A stretch of DNA of 64,000 nucleotides from Elusimicrobiota bacterium (GTDB taxonomy: Bacteria > Elusimicrobiota > Elusimicrobia > FEN-1173). The DNA is taken from contig JADJJR010000001.1 in NCBI GenBank assembly GCA_016706425.1, forward strand, positions 310,001 through 374,000, written 5' to 3'. Shown here piece by piece: positions 17,565-26,234 of this stretch (position 1 is the first letter of the stretch; the number at the start of each line of letters is the position of its first letter). A model generated the notes under the pieces. It worked only from the letters and a program-made list of their open reading frames with translations, searched no databases and was not told the origin of the DNA. Both the position numbers and the translations under genes were made by a program.

Positions 17565-18226
17565 AACAACAGGCTGAGCAATAGAATCGCCGCGGGGTGG
17601 TATTCGCGCCCAAAAAGGGCCCAGGCCAGCATCGTGACAAAAGGCAGGGCGATGACAAAAACATGCAACCGCATCGCCTCCGAATGGAACGGCGCGGCGA
17701 AACGGCGCCAGGGGTTCCCCTTCACCAAGAACACGGTGTCGGCGATCAGCGCCCCGACCGCCATGGGCCAGTACTTCCCGAGCAGGTGGGCGAGCGGCGT
17801 GTAAAAGTCCGAATTGATGAATCCGTTGCGACCGAAGAGCCGCACCGGTTCCATCTCCGCGAACACCGATAGAAACACCCCGTAGAAGGAAAACACGAGC
17901 CCGTAAACCCAAAAAGCCGCGGCCGCCGCCCCGAGGGCAAGGGCGGCCAGCAACACCGCGTACCCCGCCGCGGGCAAGTCCCTCAGGGGGGGGAACCGCT
18001 CTTCCAAGGCGGGCCGGGTCGTCGCCCCCGTCGTCAATATTTGCAAAGCGGCCGTGACGACGCACGCCCAGGAGAAAACGAGGGCCGCCAGCCAGGTGCT
18101 CCAACAAAACTCCTGTAGCGACCACTGTTGGCCCAGGGCGAAGGGCGAACTGAGGCCGAACCCGACCACGGCAAGGGGGCGGAACATGGTTCTTATGATT
18201 TTGAGGCCGAGCGCCGAGTTGAACAC
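17507..18226 (-). CDS. Polytopic membrane protein, unknown function
   Basis: The 239-residue product has about six hydrophobic segments, for example STWLAALVFSWACVVTAALQIL, AAGYAVLLAALALGAAAAAFWVYGLVFSFYGVFLSVFA and LHVFVIALPFVTMLAWALFG, with a conserved-looking HSEAMRLHVF loop. I do not recognise the family with certainty. GTG 18226 is preferred over ATG 18187 because a TAGAAT box lies exactly 6 nt upstream of the GTG. It is divergent from the FAH-family gene and overlaps dapB tail to tail. Confidence 0.75.
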   Translation of the reverse strand: MFNSALGLKIIRTMFRPLAVVGFGLSSPFALGQQWSLQEFCWSTWLAALVFSWACVVTAALQILTTGATTRPALEERFPPLRDLPAAGYAVLLAALALGAAAAAFWVYGLVFSFYGVFLSVFAEMEPVRLFGRNGFINSDFYTPLAHLLGKYWPMAVGALIADTVFLVKGNPWRRFAAPFHSEAMRLHVFVIALPFVTMLAWALFGREYHPAAILLLSLLFYFFPRKSAFANPKTSAMS

Positions 18227-18232
18227 CCGGCC

Positions 18233-18280
18233 ATTCTAGCGAATTCCGGTTCCGTGGTCCTCCCACGGAAAGGCTATAAT
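18233..18280. promoter_or_regulatory. Divergent promoter region with a central palindrome
   Basis: On the minus strand TAGAAT (18233-18238) sits 6 nt before the membrane-protein GTG. On the plus strand TATAAT (18275-18280) sits 11 nt before the FAH-family ATG. Between them TTCCGTGG (18250-18257) and CCACGGAA (18263-18270) form a perfect 8-bp inverted repeat with a 5-nt centre, covering where both -35 regions would lie. A shared operator is plausible; no regulator gene is adjacent. Confidence 0.55.
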
Positions 18281-18291
18281 TGGTTATTCCC

Positions 18292-19059
18292 ATGACACGT
18301 CCTTTTCCCCTGTGCCGTTTCGACGCCGGCGACGGCCCCCGGTGGGGCCGTCTGTGCGGGACCCGCGTCGAGGAAATCCTCCCCGATCCCTTCGGACCCT
18401 TTGAAGCGACGGGGGTGGAATGGCCCTTGGCCCGGGTCCGCCTTTTGGCCCCCGTTCGGCCGTCCAAGATCGTCGCGGTGGGGGTCAACTACGCCGACCA
18501 CGCCAAGGAGTTCGGCAAGGCCCCGCCCCCGGAACCTTTGATTTTCCTCAAACCCCCCAGCGCCGTGATCGGACCGGGCGATCCCCTGCGGTTGCCCCTC
18601 CGTTCGAAACAGGTGGATTTCGAGGCCGAAATCGCCGTCGTGATCGGCCGCCGCGCCCGCCGGGTGTCGCCGGGCCGCGCCCTGGACCACGTGTTGGGCT
18701 ACACCCTCATGAACGACGTCACCGCCCGCGATTTACAGAGGTCCGACGGGCAATGGACCCGCGCCAAGGGGTTCGACGGTTTCGCGCCCTTGGGGCCGTG
18801 GATCGTCCCGGGGCTGTCGCCGGGAAACATCGGCGTTGAAGCCTGGGTCAACGGAAAGCGGCGGCAGAAATCCTCAACCCGGCGATTGATTTTCGACATT
18901 CCCGCCCTGGTGGCCTTCGTGAGCGGGGTGATGACCCTGGAACCGGGGGACGTGATTTCCACCGGCACCCCATCGGGCGTGGGGCCGCTGCGGCCCGGCG
19001 ACCGCGTGGAAATTCGCTCGCCGCAAATCGGGCGCCTGATGAACCGGGTGTCGCGGTGA
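18292..19059 (+). CDS. Fumarylacetoacetate hydrolase (FAH) family protein
   Basis: FAH-fold enzymes cleave or tautomerise acylpyruvates and oxaloacetate using Mg2+. ATG 18292 gives 255 residues with the YcgM/FAHD1-like core: KIVAVGVNYADHAKEFG, PLIFLKPPSAVIGPGDP, the acidic metal ligands in VDFEAEIAVVIG, GYTLMNDVTARDLQ, GFDGFAPLGPWIV and ISTGTPSGVGPL. The substrate cannot be told from sequence; acylpyruvase or oxaloacetate tautomerase are the likely choices. The start is close to a TATAAT box, so the mRNA leader is only a few nucleotides. Confidence 0.88.
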   Translation: MTRPFPLCRFDAGDGPRWGRLCGTRVEEILPDPFGPFEATGVEWPLARVRLLAPVRPSKIVAVGVNYADHAKEFGKAPPPEPLIFLKPPSAVIGPGDPLRLPLRSKQVDFEAEIAVVIGRRARRVSPGRALDHVLGYTLMNDVTARDLQRSDGQWTRAKGFDGFAPLGPWIVPGLSPGNIGVEAWVNGKRRQKSSTRRLIFDIPALVAFVSGVMTLEPGDVISTGTPSGVGPLRPGDRVEIRSPQIGRLMNRVSR

Positions 19060-19415
19060 TCGGCCGGGTCTGGCGGGGGTTTTGGAATCTCTGGGCCGAT
19101 GACGTTCGACCGGCGGCGCCGGTTTACGACCCCGTTCACGTGGGGTTGGTGCTGGTGGGGTGTTTAACGGTTTTCGCCGTCCTGTTTTGGACCCTTTGGG
19201 CCCTCCTGGTGTGCGAAGGGGGGCTGTTTGTTAAAATAGGCCCCCTCCTCAAGGTGGTGTTCACCGCGGCCACCTGGGCCGACGCCGGCGTTCGGGGGCC
19301 CCGCGAGCTCGGGGTGTTTGAAGGATGGATCGTGAATTTGGCGGGTCTCGCGATGACCCTGTTCCTCGCCCTCGGCGTGGGAAGCGTCCTGCTCGCGCCG
19401 CCCCGTAAAAAATAA
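19056..19415 (+). CDS. Small membrane protein, unknown
   Basis: The 119 residues, starting at GTG in a GTGA overlap with the FAH-family gene, contain two strong hydrophobic helices (VHVGLVLVGCLTVFAVLFWTLWALLV and GWIVNLAGLAMTLFLALGVGSVLLA) separated by a short soluble loop, with a basic C-terminus. No family is recognised. It lies 13 bp before dapL, whose ATG follows a good SD (AAAGGAG). Confidence 0.65.
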   Translation: MIGRVWRGFWNLWADDVRPAAPVYDPVHVGLVLVGCLTVFAVLFWTLWALLVCEGGLFVKIGPLLKVVFTAATWADAGVRGPRELGVFEGWIVNLAGLAMTLFLALGVGSVLLAPPRKK

Positions 19416-19428
19416 AGGAGATCGAACC

Positions 19429-20592
19429 ATGGCCGTTCCCGCTTCCGACCGTTTGGGCCAATTGCCCCCCTACCTTTTCGCCGCCATCGACGCGAAGAAA
19501 AAAGCCGCGAAGGACCGGGGCGCGGACATCATTTCCCTCGGGGTGGGCGACCCGGACCTGCCCACGCCGGTCCGGATCATCGCCGCCGGCCAGGCGGCCC
19601 TGGCCAAAGCGGCCAACCATCAATACCCCTTCGGCGCGGGTCTGCTGTCTTTCCGTCAAGCGGTGGCCGGTTGGTACAAAAAGCGTTTCCAGGTGGAATT
19701 GGACGCCGAGACCGAAATCCACGCGCTCATCGGTTCCAAGGACGGCCTCACCCACCTGCCCCTGGCGTTTCTCAATCCCGGCGACGTGGCCCTTATCCCC
19801 GAACCCGCCTACCCGGCCTACAACGCCTCGGTCATCCTGGCCGGCGGCCAAACGCATTTCTTGCCGCTCCTGCGGGAGAACAATTTCCTGCCGCGACTGG
19901 ACACCATCGCGCCGGAGGTCTTGAAACGGGCCAAACTGCTCTACGTCAATTATCCCTCGAACCCGCTGTCGGTCATGGCGCCGGCGTCCTTTTATGAAAA
20001 AGTCATCGCCTTCGCCCGAAAGAACAACATTCTCGTGGTTCACGACGCCGCCTATTCCGAAATGTACTACGACGCGCCGCCGCTGTCCTTCCTTCAAATC
20101 CCCGGGGCCAAGGACGTGGGCATCGAGTTCCATTCCTGTTCCAAGACCTACAACATGACGGGTTGGCGCATCGGCTGGGTCTGCGGCAACGCCGACGCGG
20201 TGAAAACGTTGGGTCGGCTCAAGGACAATTTCGACTCCGGCGTCTTCCAGGCGGTCCAGGAGGCCGGCGTCGAGGCGCTCACCGGGCCTCAGGACGACGT
20301 GGCCGAGATGCGGCGCGTCTACCGCGAGCGGCGCGATCTTTTCGTTCAGGGGTTGCGCGGACTCGGGTGGGACGTGGTGAACCCGCCGGCGACCTTTTAC
20401 GTCTGGGCCAAGCCGCCCAAAAACATTTCCTCGGCGCGCACGGCCGAGCGCCTGTTGGAGGAGGTCCACATCGTCTGCACGCCGGGCAACGGCTTCGGGC
20501 CCTCCGGGGAAGGGTACGTGCGGTTCGCCTTGACGGTCCCGCGCCCGCGGCTTGAGGAAGCCCTGGAGCGCATCGCCAAAATCGTTTGGTGA
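19429..20592 (+). CDS. dapL: LL-diaminopimelate aminotransferase
   Basis: It converts tetrahydrodipicolinate to LL-DAP in one step with glutamate, bypassing acyl intermediates. The 387 residues have the class I aminotransferase fold with ISLGVGDPDLPTP, GSKDGLTHLPLAFLNPGD, NYPSNPLS, VVHDAAYSEMYYD and the PLP lysine in CSKTYNMTGWRIGW (K239). The KDGL and SKTYNMTGWRIGW strings are typical of DapL rather than general aspartate aminotransferases. dapA, dapB and dapF upstream complete the route. Confidence 0.88.
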   Translation: MAVPASDRLGQLPPYLFAAIDAKKKAAKDRGADIISLGVGDPDLPTPVRIIAAGQAALAKAANHQYPFGAGLLSFRQAVAGWYKKRFQVELDAETEIHALIGSKDGLTHLPLAFLNPGDVALIPEPAYPAYNASVILAGGQTHFLPLLRENNFLPRLDTIAPEVLKRAKLLYVNYPSNPLSVMAPASFYEKVIAFARKNNILVVHDAAYSEMYYDAPPLSFLQIPGAKDVGIEFHSCSKTYNMTGWRIGWVCGNADAVKTLGRLKDNFDSGVFQAVQEAGVEALTGPQDDVAEMRRVYRERRDLFVQGLRGLGWDVVNPPATFYVWAKPPKNISSARTAERLLEEVHIVCTPGNGFGPSGEGYVRFALTVPRPRLEEALERIAKIVW

Positions 20593-21488
20593 TCCCCGCC
20601 TACAGCCCCCCGGCGTCGCCCCGGGCCGGGGCGTGGATGATCGCCCTTTCCGCCTTGCTGTTCGGACTGTTGGGCGGCGTGGTGAAACATTTGTCCGCGA
20701 CGTTCCCACCGGATACGATCGTTTTTTTCCGGAACGCGGTGGGTCTCCTGGCCCTCGTCCCCTTTGTCCACCGGGCGGGCCTCCGCTCCCTCGCCACCCG
20801 CCATTTCTTTCGTCATGTCACCCGGGCGGCGGCGGGGCTGGCCTCCATGTATCTTTCGTTTTTCGCCATCGGGCGCCTCCGCCTGGCCGACGCCTACGTG
20901 CTCTCCTACACCGCGCCGCTTTTCATGCCGCTCATCGCCAAGATCTGGTTGAAGGAGAAAATTCCCACCCACAGCCTGCAGGCCCTGGCGCTGGGGTTCG
21001 TGGGCGTCCTGCTGGTAATGAAACCCGGGACCGGGGTTTTCCAACCTGTGGCCCTGGCGGCCTTGGCGTCGGGCATTCTGGGGGCGGTGGCCCAGGTGGG
21101 CATCCGCCAGCTCACCGAGACCGAAACCTCCACGGCCATCGTGTTCTATTTTGGTTTGCTCGCCTCGGGGGTTTCCGCCCTGCCGCTCGCGGGATCCTGG
21201 CGTCCGGTTCCCGCTTCGTTGTGGGGGTGGATCCTCCTTCTGGGGGGTCTGGCGACGGTGGCCCAACTCATCATGACGGGCGGTTACCGCCGCTCCTCGC
21301 CCGGCCGGGTGGGGCCTTTGATGTACATCGCCGTCGCCGTGGCCGCCCTGTTGGACTGGGTTCTGTGGCACCGTCGCCCGGACGTTTTTTCGGCCGTGGG
21401 CACGGCGCTCATCGTGGTGGCGGGCGTTCTCATCATCCACCGCACCCAGCGGGCGGTGCCGGGGCTGGAGGAGCCCGCCGCGGCGTGA
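20589..21488 (+). CDS. EamA/DMT-family transporter
   Basis: The 299-residue protein starts at GTG (GTGA overlap with dapL) and contains ten predicted hydrophobic helices arranged as two EamA repeats, for example MIALSALLFGLLGGVVKHL, LADAYVLSYTAPLFMPLIA with the downstream LKEKI, and a second half ending GTALIVVAGVLII. Drug/metabolite transporters of this type often export amino acids or other metabolites. Its place behind dapL could mean amino-acid efflux, but that is inference. Confidence 0.85.
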   Translation: MIPAYSPPASPRAGAWMIALSALLFGLLGGVVKHLSATFPPDTIVFFRNAVGLLALVPFVHRAGLRSLATRHFFRHVTRAAAGLASMYLSFFAIGRLRLADAYVLSYTAPLFMPLIAKIWLKEKIPTHSLQALALGFVGVLLVMKPGTGVFQPVALAALASGILGAVAQVGIRQLTETETSTAIVFYFGLLASGVSALPLAGSWRPVPASLWGWILLLGGLATVAQLIMTGGYRRSSPGRVGPLMYIAVAVAALLDWVLWHRRPDVFSAVGTALIVVAGVLIIHRTQRAVPGLEEPAAA

Positions 21489-22219
21489 TTCAAAAAAACA
21501 CGCGCTTTGTCCTGGTCCGGCCCCGCAACCCGTTGAACATCGGGGCGGCGGCCCGCGCCATGGCGAACTTCGGTTTCGAGGACATGGTCGCGGTCAAGCC
21601 CTACGCCCCCGTTTGGAAGGAAACGACGAGCGCCGTCGGGGCCGAGCGGTTGGTGTCGGCGGCGCGCGCCACGAATTCCATCGAAGAGGCGACCGGGGAT
21701 TGCGCCCTGGTGGTCGGCACCACGGCCCTGCGCGACCGCCGCGCCGACCGGCCCGTGGTTCCCCTGCCGTCCCTGGCGGCGCACCTGCGTCGCCACCACC
21801 CCGAACTCCTCTCCGGCCGGGCCCGCGCGGCGGTGCTTTTCGGCTCCGAAAAAACGGGATTGCCCGGCGCTTATCTCGCCCGCTGCCATTTCTGGATCAC
21901 CATCCCCACCGACGATCGCACGCCGTCCATGAACCTGAGCCACGCGGTGGCCCTGACGGCCTACGCCTGGGCCCAAGTGGAAGCGCGGCCCGCCCCCGCG
22001 CTCCGCGCCGGGGCCCCGGAACCGGCGACCGTGGCCGACCGCCGCCGCTTGGCGGCCCACGCCCGGGAGGTTTTTGAGGCGGTGGGGTTTCTTCCGTTCC
22101 TGTCCCCTTCGGAAAAAGTGCGCAAAGTGCGTGAAAAGCTTTTGTCCTGGCGGATTCAGCGGCCCGATGTGGCGCTCATGCACGGGTTGTTCCGGTTTAT
22201 TCTTCGAGAGCGAAAATGA
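21485..22219 (+). CDS. TrmJ-type tRNA/rRNA 2'-O-methyltransferase (SPOUT family)
   Basis: The 244-residue protein begins FVLVRPRNPLNIGAAARAMANFGF, the SpoU/TrmJ opening, and has the knotted SAM site VLFGSEKTGLP and IPTDDRTPSMNLSHAVALTAYAW. TrmJ methylates ribose 32 in the tRNA anticodon loop; the C-terminal helical extension (about 80 residues) resembles the TrmJ dimerisation region. The exact target base is inferred. Start GTG 21485 overlaps the EamA stop. Confidence 0.85.
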   Translation: MIQKNTRFVLVRPRNPLNIGAAARAMANFGFEDMVAVKPYAPVWKETTSAVGAERLVSAARATNSIEEATGDCALVVGTTALRDRRADRPVVPLPSLAAHLRRHHPELLSGRARAAVLFGSEKTGLPGAYLARCHFWITIPTDDRTPSMNLSHAVALTAYAWAQVEARPAPALRAGAPEPATVADRRRLAAHAREVFEAVGFLPFLSPSEKVRKVREKLLSWRIQRPDVALMHGLFRFILRERK

Positions 22220-22722
22220 TCCGTCGCGAACGGGTTTTTCTCGGGTTGGGGTCGAACGTCCGGCCCCGGCGATCGCGCCTGCGGGGGGCGGCGCGGGCCC
22301 TCGCCCGTTTGCCGGGCACGCGGGTCGTGCGCGCTTCGTCGGTTTACGAGACGTCGCCGGTGGGTCCCGCCCAGGCCGACTATTTGAACGCGGTGGTGGA
22401 GATCGCCACCGGGTTGCCGCCCGTCGATTTGTTGCGCGAGCTCAAATTGTTGGAGCGCGCCCTCGGTCGTCGACCACGCGGCCGCTGGCGGCCCCGCGAA
22501 ATCGATCTCGATGTTTTGTTTTACGGGCGCCGCCGCGTGCACGCCCCCGGTCTCGCGGTGCCGCACCCGCACTGGCGGGAGCGCCGTTTCGTGCTGGAGC
22601 CCCTGGCCGAAATCGCGCCGCGTTTTCGCGATCCCGTGACCGGCCAGACGGTGGCGCGGGCCCGGGCCAAATTGACAGCCCCGGACCAAAGGATTAAACT
22701 GGCTTCGCCCGCGATCCTATGA
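22216..22722 (+). CDS. folK: 2-amino-4-hydroxy-6-hydroxymethyldihydropteridine pyrophosphokinase
   Basis: It transfers pyrophosphate from ATP to the pterin in folate synthesis. The 168 residues show FLGLGSNV, SSVYETSPVG, DYLNAVVEI, the Mg-binding REIDLDVLFY and PHPHWRERRFVLEPL. ATG 22216 overlaps the methylase stop, and panB starts within its stop. The folK-panB-panC order groups folate and pantothenate steps, as in many bacteria. Confidence 0.95.
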   Translation: MIRRERVFLGLGSNVRPRRSRLRGAARALARLPGTRVVRASSVYETSPVGPAQADYLNAVVEIATGLPPVDLLRELKLLERALGRRPRGRWRPREIDLDVLFYGRRRVHAPGLAVPHPHWRERRFVLEPLAEIAPRFRDPVTGQTVARARAKLTAPDQRIKLASPAIL

Positions 22723-23543
22723 CGAAAAAACCACCGATCGACGCCGCCAAAGTCACCGTCCGAACCCTGCGCGCCATGAAAAGCGCCGGGGAGAAGATCG
22801 TCGCCCTCACGGCCTACGACGCGCCCATGGCGCGGCTGGTGAACGCCGCCGGGGTCGACGTGGTCCTGGTCGGGGATTCCGTCGGCAACGTCAAGCTGGG
22901 GTACGCCAACACCCTGCCCGTGACGGTGGAGGAGATGCTCCACCACACCCGCGCCGTCCGGCGCGGGAACGGCCGCGCGCTGCTGGTCGCCGACATGCCC
23001 TTTTTGTCCTACGAGTTCGACCCGAAGGACGCCGTCCGCCAGGTCGGCCGCCTCGTGAAGGAGGGCGGGGCCGAAGCGGTCAAGGTGGAGGGCGCGGGTC
23101 CGGTGCTGCCCTCATTGAAAGCCCTGATCGCCGCCAACATCCCCGTCATGGGGCATCTGGGGTTGACGCCCCAGTCGATACACCGGCTGGGCGGCCACCG
23201 CGTGCAAGGGCGCGACCGCGCCGACGCCGCGCGGCTGCTGCGGGACGCGAAAACATTGGAACGGGCCGGCGTGTTCGCCCTCGTGCTTGAGGCCGTGCCG
23301 GCCGCGTTGGCGCGGCGGGTCACGCGGGCCCTGCGCGTCCCGACCATCGGCATCGGCGCGGGCCCCGACACCGACGGACAAATTTTGGTGTTGGACGATC
23401 TCTTGGGTTTTTCCGACGCGCTCCCGCCCCGGTTCGTCAAGGCCTACGCCGCGCTTTGGCCCCTGGCCCGGGCGGCGGCGGCGCGCTACCGGGACGACGT
23501 GAAGGCCGGCCGTTTCCCCGGTCCGGCGCAAACTTACCTCTGA
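22719..23543 (+). CDS. panB: 3-methyl-2-oxobutanoate hydroxymethyltransferase
   Basis: It adds a hydroxymethyl group from methylene-tetrahydrofolate to ketoisovalerate, the first committed pantothenate step. At 274 residues it shows LTAYDAPMARL, VGDSVGNVKLGY, DMPFLSYEF, VKVEGAG, PVMGHLGLTPQS and PTIGIGAGPDTDGQILVLDDLLG, the full PanB set including the metal-ligand Asp and Glu residues. Confidence 0.96.
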   Translation: MTKKPPIDAAKVTVRTLRAMKSAGEKIVALTAYDAPMARLVNAAGVDVVLVGDSVGNVKLGYANTLPVTVEEMLHHTRAVRRGNGRALLVADMPFLSYEFDPKDAVRQVGRLVKEGGAEAVKVEGAGPVLPSLKALIAANIPVMGHLGLTPQSIHRLGGHRVQGRDRADAARLLRDAKTLERAGVFALVLEAVPAALARRVTRALRVPTIGIGAGPDTDGQILVLDDLLGFSDALPPRFVKAYAALWPLARAAAARYRDDVKAGRFPGPAQTYL

Positions 23544-24418
23544 TGGCGATCGGGGGCGTGGTCCTCCTCGCGGCGGGCGCGGTGCTCCTGTGGGGCTGGT
23601 GGGCGTCGGGTCTCTTGTTGCGTGGCGACCGGGACCCCCTCACGACCCGGCCCGAGACCTTCGGTTTTCCCTACCGCGACGAAACCTTCTGCTCCGCCGA
23701 CGGCGTTCCGTTGCGCGCTTGGTTCGTTCCCGCGCCGCACCCGACCGACGTCACCCTGGTCCTTTGCCACGGGTGGAGCGCCAACCGCTCCGATGTGCTT
23801 GAGCGCACCCATTTTCTCCGGTCGCGCGGCGGCTACAACCTCTTCCTCTTTGATTTCCGCGGTCACGGGGAAAGCGGTCCCGGCCGCACCTCCCTGTCCC
23901 GTTACGAAATCGACGACCTGCGGGCGGCCCTCGCGCACGTGCGCTTTGAGCACCCCCGGGAAGCGGCGCGCGTCGGCATTTTTGCCATGTCCATGGGCGG
24001 CGCCCTGGCCCTGTGGGCGGCCGCCGACGAGCCGGCCGTGGCCGCCCTCGCGGCCGAAAGCCCGTTCCCGGAGCTGGGGCCCACGGTGCTCCGCTACGGG
24101 CGGTTGTTCCACCACACGCCCCCCTTTGTCGGGCGCCTGGCCCTTTGGTTCGCCCGCCAACGCCTGGGGTTTGATTTCGGCGACTACGCGCCGATCAAGG
24201 CCATCGGTCGCATCGCGCCGCGGCCGGTGTTCCTCATCCAAGGCGACCGCGACCGCCGCATTCCCCGCGCCGAGGGGGACCGGTTGTTCGCCGCCGCCCG
24301 GGAACCCAAAACCCAGTGGACCGTCCCCGGCGCCGATCACGGCAAAGTGGCGGAAGTGGCGGGCCGCGCCTTCCAGGATCGATTGTTGGCTTTCTTCAAC
24401 GGGGCCTTTGGGCGATGA
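23543..24418 (+). CDS. Alpha/beta hydrolase, membrane-anchored
   Basis: The 291-residue protein starts at ATG 23543 (TGATG) with one N-terminal helix (GVVLLAAGAVLLWGWWASGLLL) and then an alpha/beta hydrolase domain: VLCHGWSANR, FDFRGHGESG, nucleophile elbow AMSMGGA, IQGDRDRRIP (Asp) and GADHGKV (His), so the triad is complete. The layout resembles BAAT/FrsA-like or DUF-type serine hydrolases; the substrate is unknown. It sits between panB and panC, fully overlapped at both ends, which suggests co-expression rather than pathway membership. Confidence 0.82.
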   Translation: MAIGGVVLLAAGAVLLWGWWASGLLLRGDRDPLTTRPETFGFPYRDETFCSADGVPLRAWFVPAPHPTDVTLVLCHGWSANRSDVLERTHFLRSRGGYNLFLFDFRGHGESGPGRTSLSRYEIDDLRAALAHVRFEHPREAARVGIFAMSMGGALALWAAADEPAVAALAAESPFPELGPTVLRYGRLFHHTPPFVGRLALWFARQRLGFDFGDYAPIKAIGRIAPRPVFLIQGDRDRRIPRAEGDRLFAAAREPKTQWTVPGADHGKVAEVAGRAFQDRLLAFFNGAFGR

Positions 24419-25248
24419 AGATCGTTCGGAGCGCCCGCGCCCTGCAAGCGCTGTCCGCCCGTTGGCGGGGCCGGGGCGAGACCATCGGGTTTGTCCCCAC
24501 CCTGGGCGCGCTCCACGAAGGGCATCGCTCCCTCGTTCGCCGCGCCCGTCGTGAAAACAAACGGGTCGTGGTCTCCATTTTCGTGAACCCGACCCAGTTC
24601 GGGCCCCGGGAAGACCTCGCGCGCTACCCCCGCCCTTTTCGTCGGGATTTGGCCCTCTGCCGCGCGGCCGGGGTGGACGCCGTGTTCGCTCCGTCGGCCG
24701 CCGGGTTCTACCCCCCGGGGTTTCAAACGTGGGTCACGGTGGAGGAACTGTCCCAACCCCTGTGCGGACCTTTTCGGCCCGGGCATTTTCGCGGTGTGGC
24801 CACCGTTGTTTTGAAGTTATTGAACGCGGCCCAGCCCCACCGGGCCTATTTCGGCGAGAAAGATTTCCAACAACTGCGGGTGGTCGAGCGGCTCGTGCGC
24901 GACCTGGACGTGCCGGTGCGCGTGGTGCCCTGCCCGACGGTGCGCGAACAGGACGGTCTCGCGTTGTCGAGCCGAAACCGTTATTTGACCCCCGCGGAGC
25001 GCCGCGCCGCGCCGCATTTGCGGCTGGCTTTACGGACCGCGGCCCAAGTGTTAAGATCCCGTCGGAACGCCCCCGCCGCGGAACGCGCGGCCCGGGCCGC
25101 GCTCGCCCGCGGCGGATTGCGGCGGATTCAATATGTTTCGGTGGTGGAACCCCGCACTCTGCGGCCCTGGGAGGGGCGGGGCCCCGCCCGCATCGCCGCC
25201 GCGATTTATGTGGGCCGCACGCGTTTGATCGACAACCGGCGGGCTTGA
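24415..25248 (+). CDS. panC: Pantothenate synthetase
   Basis: It ligates pantoate and beta-alanine using ATP. The 277 residues include the HxGH nucleotide motif in PTLGALHEGH, SIFVNPTQF, GPFRPGHFRGVATVV, YFGEKDFQQL and the KMSKS-equivalent region LALSSRN. ATG 24415 overlaps the hydrolase stop. panD (aspartate decarboxylase) is not in the window. Confidence 0.96.
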   Translation: MKIVRSARALQALSARWRGRGETIGFVPTLGALHEGHRSLVRRARRENKRVVVSIFVNPTQFGPREDLARYPRPFRRDLALCRAAGVDAVFAPSAAGFYPPGFQTWVTVEELSQPLCGPFRPGHFRGVATVVLKLLNAAQPHRAYFGEKDFQQLRVVERLVRDLDVPVRVVPCPTVREQDGLALSSRNRYLTPAERRAAPHLRLALRTAAQVLRSRRNAPAAERAARAALARGGLRRIQYVSVVEPRTLRPWEGRGPARIAAAIYVGRTRLIDNRRA

Positions 25249-25287
25249 TCCCGCACAAGGAGCCACGTTTCCCAACGGACGCCCGCC

Positions 25288-26100
25288 ATGGCCGACGCCC
25301 TCGCCCGCTTCTGGAACAACGGTCTCATCCACGTCGTCGACATCCTCCTCCTGTCGTTCGTCATCTATCGAATTCTGGTGTTGTTCCACGGGACCCGGGC
25401 CGTGCAGGTGCTGCGCGGGCTGGTCATCCTGGCGGTGGTGACGTTCCTCGTCGACAACGTGCTGCGGTTGCCCGCCCTGGGGTGGGTGTTGCGCACCTTT
25501 TGGATCGCCTGGGGCGCCGTGTTGGTGGTGGTGTTCCAGCCGGAACTGCGGGCCTTCCTGGCCCAAATCGGCAGCCGCCGCTTCGCGCGCACCCTGATCC
25601 CGCCGGAGCTCACTTTCGTCGATGAAATCGTCGACGCGCTCAAAGAGGCCGCGGCCAACAAAATCGGCATGCTGATCGTGCTGGAACAGGAAACCGGCCT
25701 GCGCAATTTCATCGGCACCGGCACGCCCATCAACGGCGACGTGACCAAGGACCTTTTGCTCACCCTCTTCTTTCCCAACACCTTGCTGCACGACGGCGCG
25801 GCCATCGTCCGCGACGACCGTCTCGTGGCGGCGGGCTGCGTCCTGCCGTTGTCCAACGACCCGTCCCTCGCGCGGATTTTCGGCACGCGGCACCGGGCCG
25901 CCCTGGGCGTGAGCGAAATATCCGACGCGCTCGCCCTGGTGGTGAGTGAGGAGACGGGGACCCTGTCCCTCACGCACAGCGGGCGCATCGAGCGCGACAT
26001 CGCCCCCGAAGACCTGCGCGAGCGGCTCAAAGCGGCCTACCGGCTCTTGAACGACCGCGGCCTCTTCCGCCGTCGCGCGAACCGGTCCGGCGATCTATGA
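25288..26100 (+). CDS. cdaA: Diadenylate cyclase (c-di-AMP synthase), CdaA type
   Basis: It condenses two ATP into the second messenger c-di-AMP at the inner membrane. The 270 residues have three N-terminal transmembrane helices (IHVVDILLLSFVIYRIL, LRGLVILAVVTFLV, WIAWGAVLVVVF) then a DAC domain with LLHDGAAIV (D169-G170-A171) and GTRHRAA (R201-H202-R203), both catalytic motifs intact. The following CdaR stub and glmM reproduce the cdaA-cdaR-glmM arrangement of Firmicutes, linking c-di-AMP to cell-wall synthesis. Confidence 0.94.
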   Translation: MADALARFWNNGLIHVVDILLLSFVIYRILVLFHGTRAVQVLRGLVILAVVTFLVDNVLRLPALGWVLRTFWIAWGAVLVVVFQPELRAFLAQIGSRRFARTLIPPELTFVDEIVDALKEAAANKIGMLIVLEQETGLRNFIGTGTPINGDVTKDLLLTLFFPNTLLHDGAAIVRDDRLVAAGCVLPLSNDPSLARIFGTRHRAALGVSEISDALALVVSEETGTLSLTHSGRIERDIAPEDLRERLKAAYRLLNDRGLFRRRANRSGDL

Positions 26101-26234
26101 AAATCTGGCGGCACAATTGGGAACTGAAGGTCCTGGCGATTGTCTTGGCGCTGTTCCTGTGGTGGGTGGTGCACCACCAAGACGCCCGCCGTCCCGCGCC
26201 CGCGGGCCGGGCGGCCCCGACGGTGAAACGCTGA
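26097..26234 (+). CDS. 45-residue CdaR/YbbR-like membrane stub
   Basis: A short reading frame starts at ATG in an ATGA overlap with cdaA and ends in a TGATG overlap with glmM. It encodes one transmembrane helix (NWELKVLAIVLALFLWWVV) in the style of the N-terminus of CdaR/YbbR proteins, then about 20 Pro/Arg-rich residues. Normal CdaR proteins carry several extracytoplasmic YbbR domains, and none is present. Its location exactly in the cdaR slot supports a minimal or eroded CdaR that may still contact CdaA through the membrane. Confidence 0.7.
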   Translation: MKIWRHNWELKVLAIVLALFLWWVVHHQDARRPAPAGRAAPTVKR

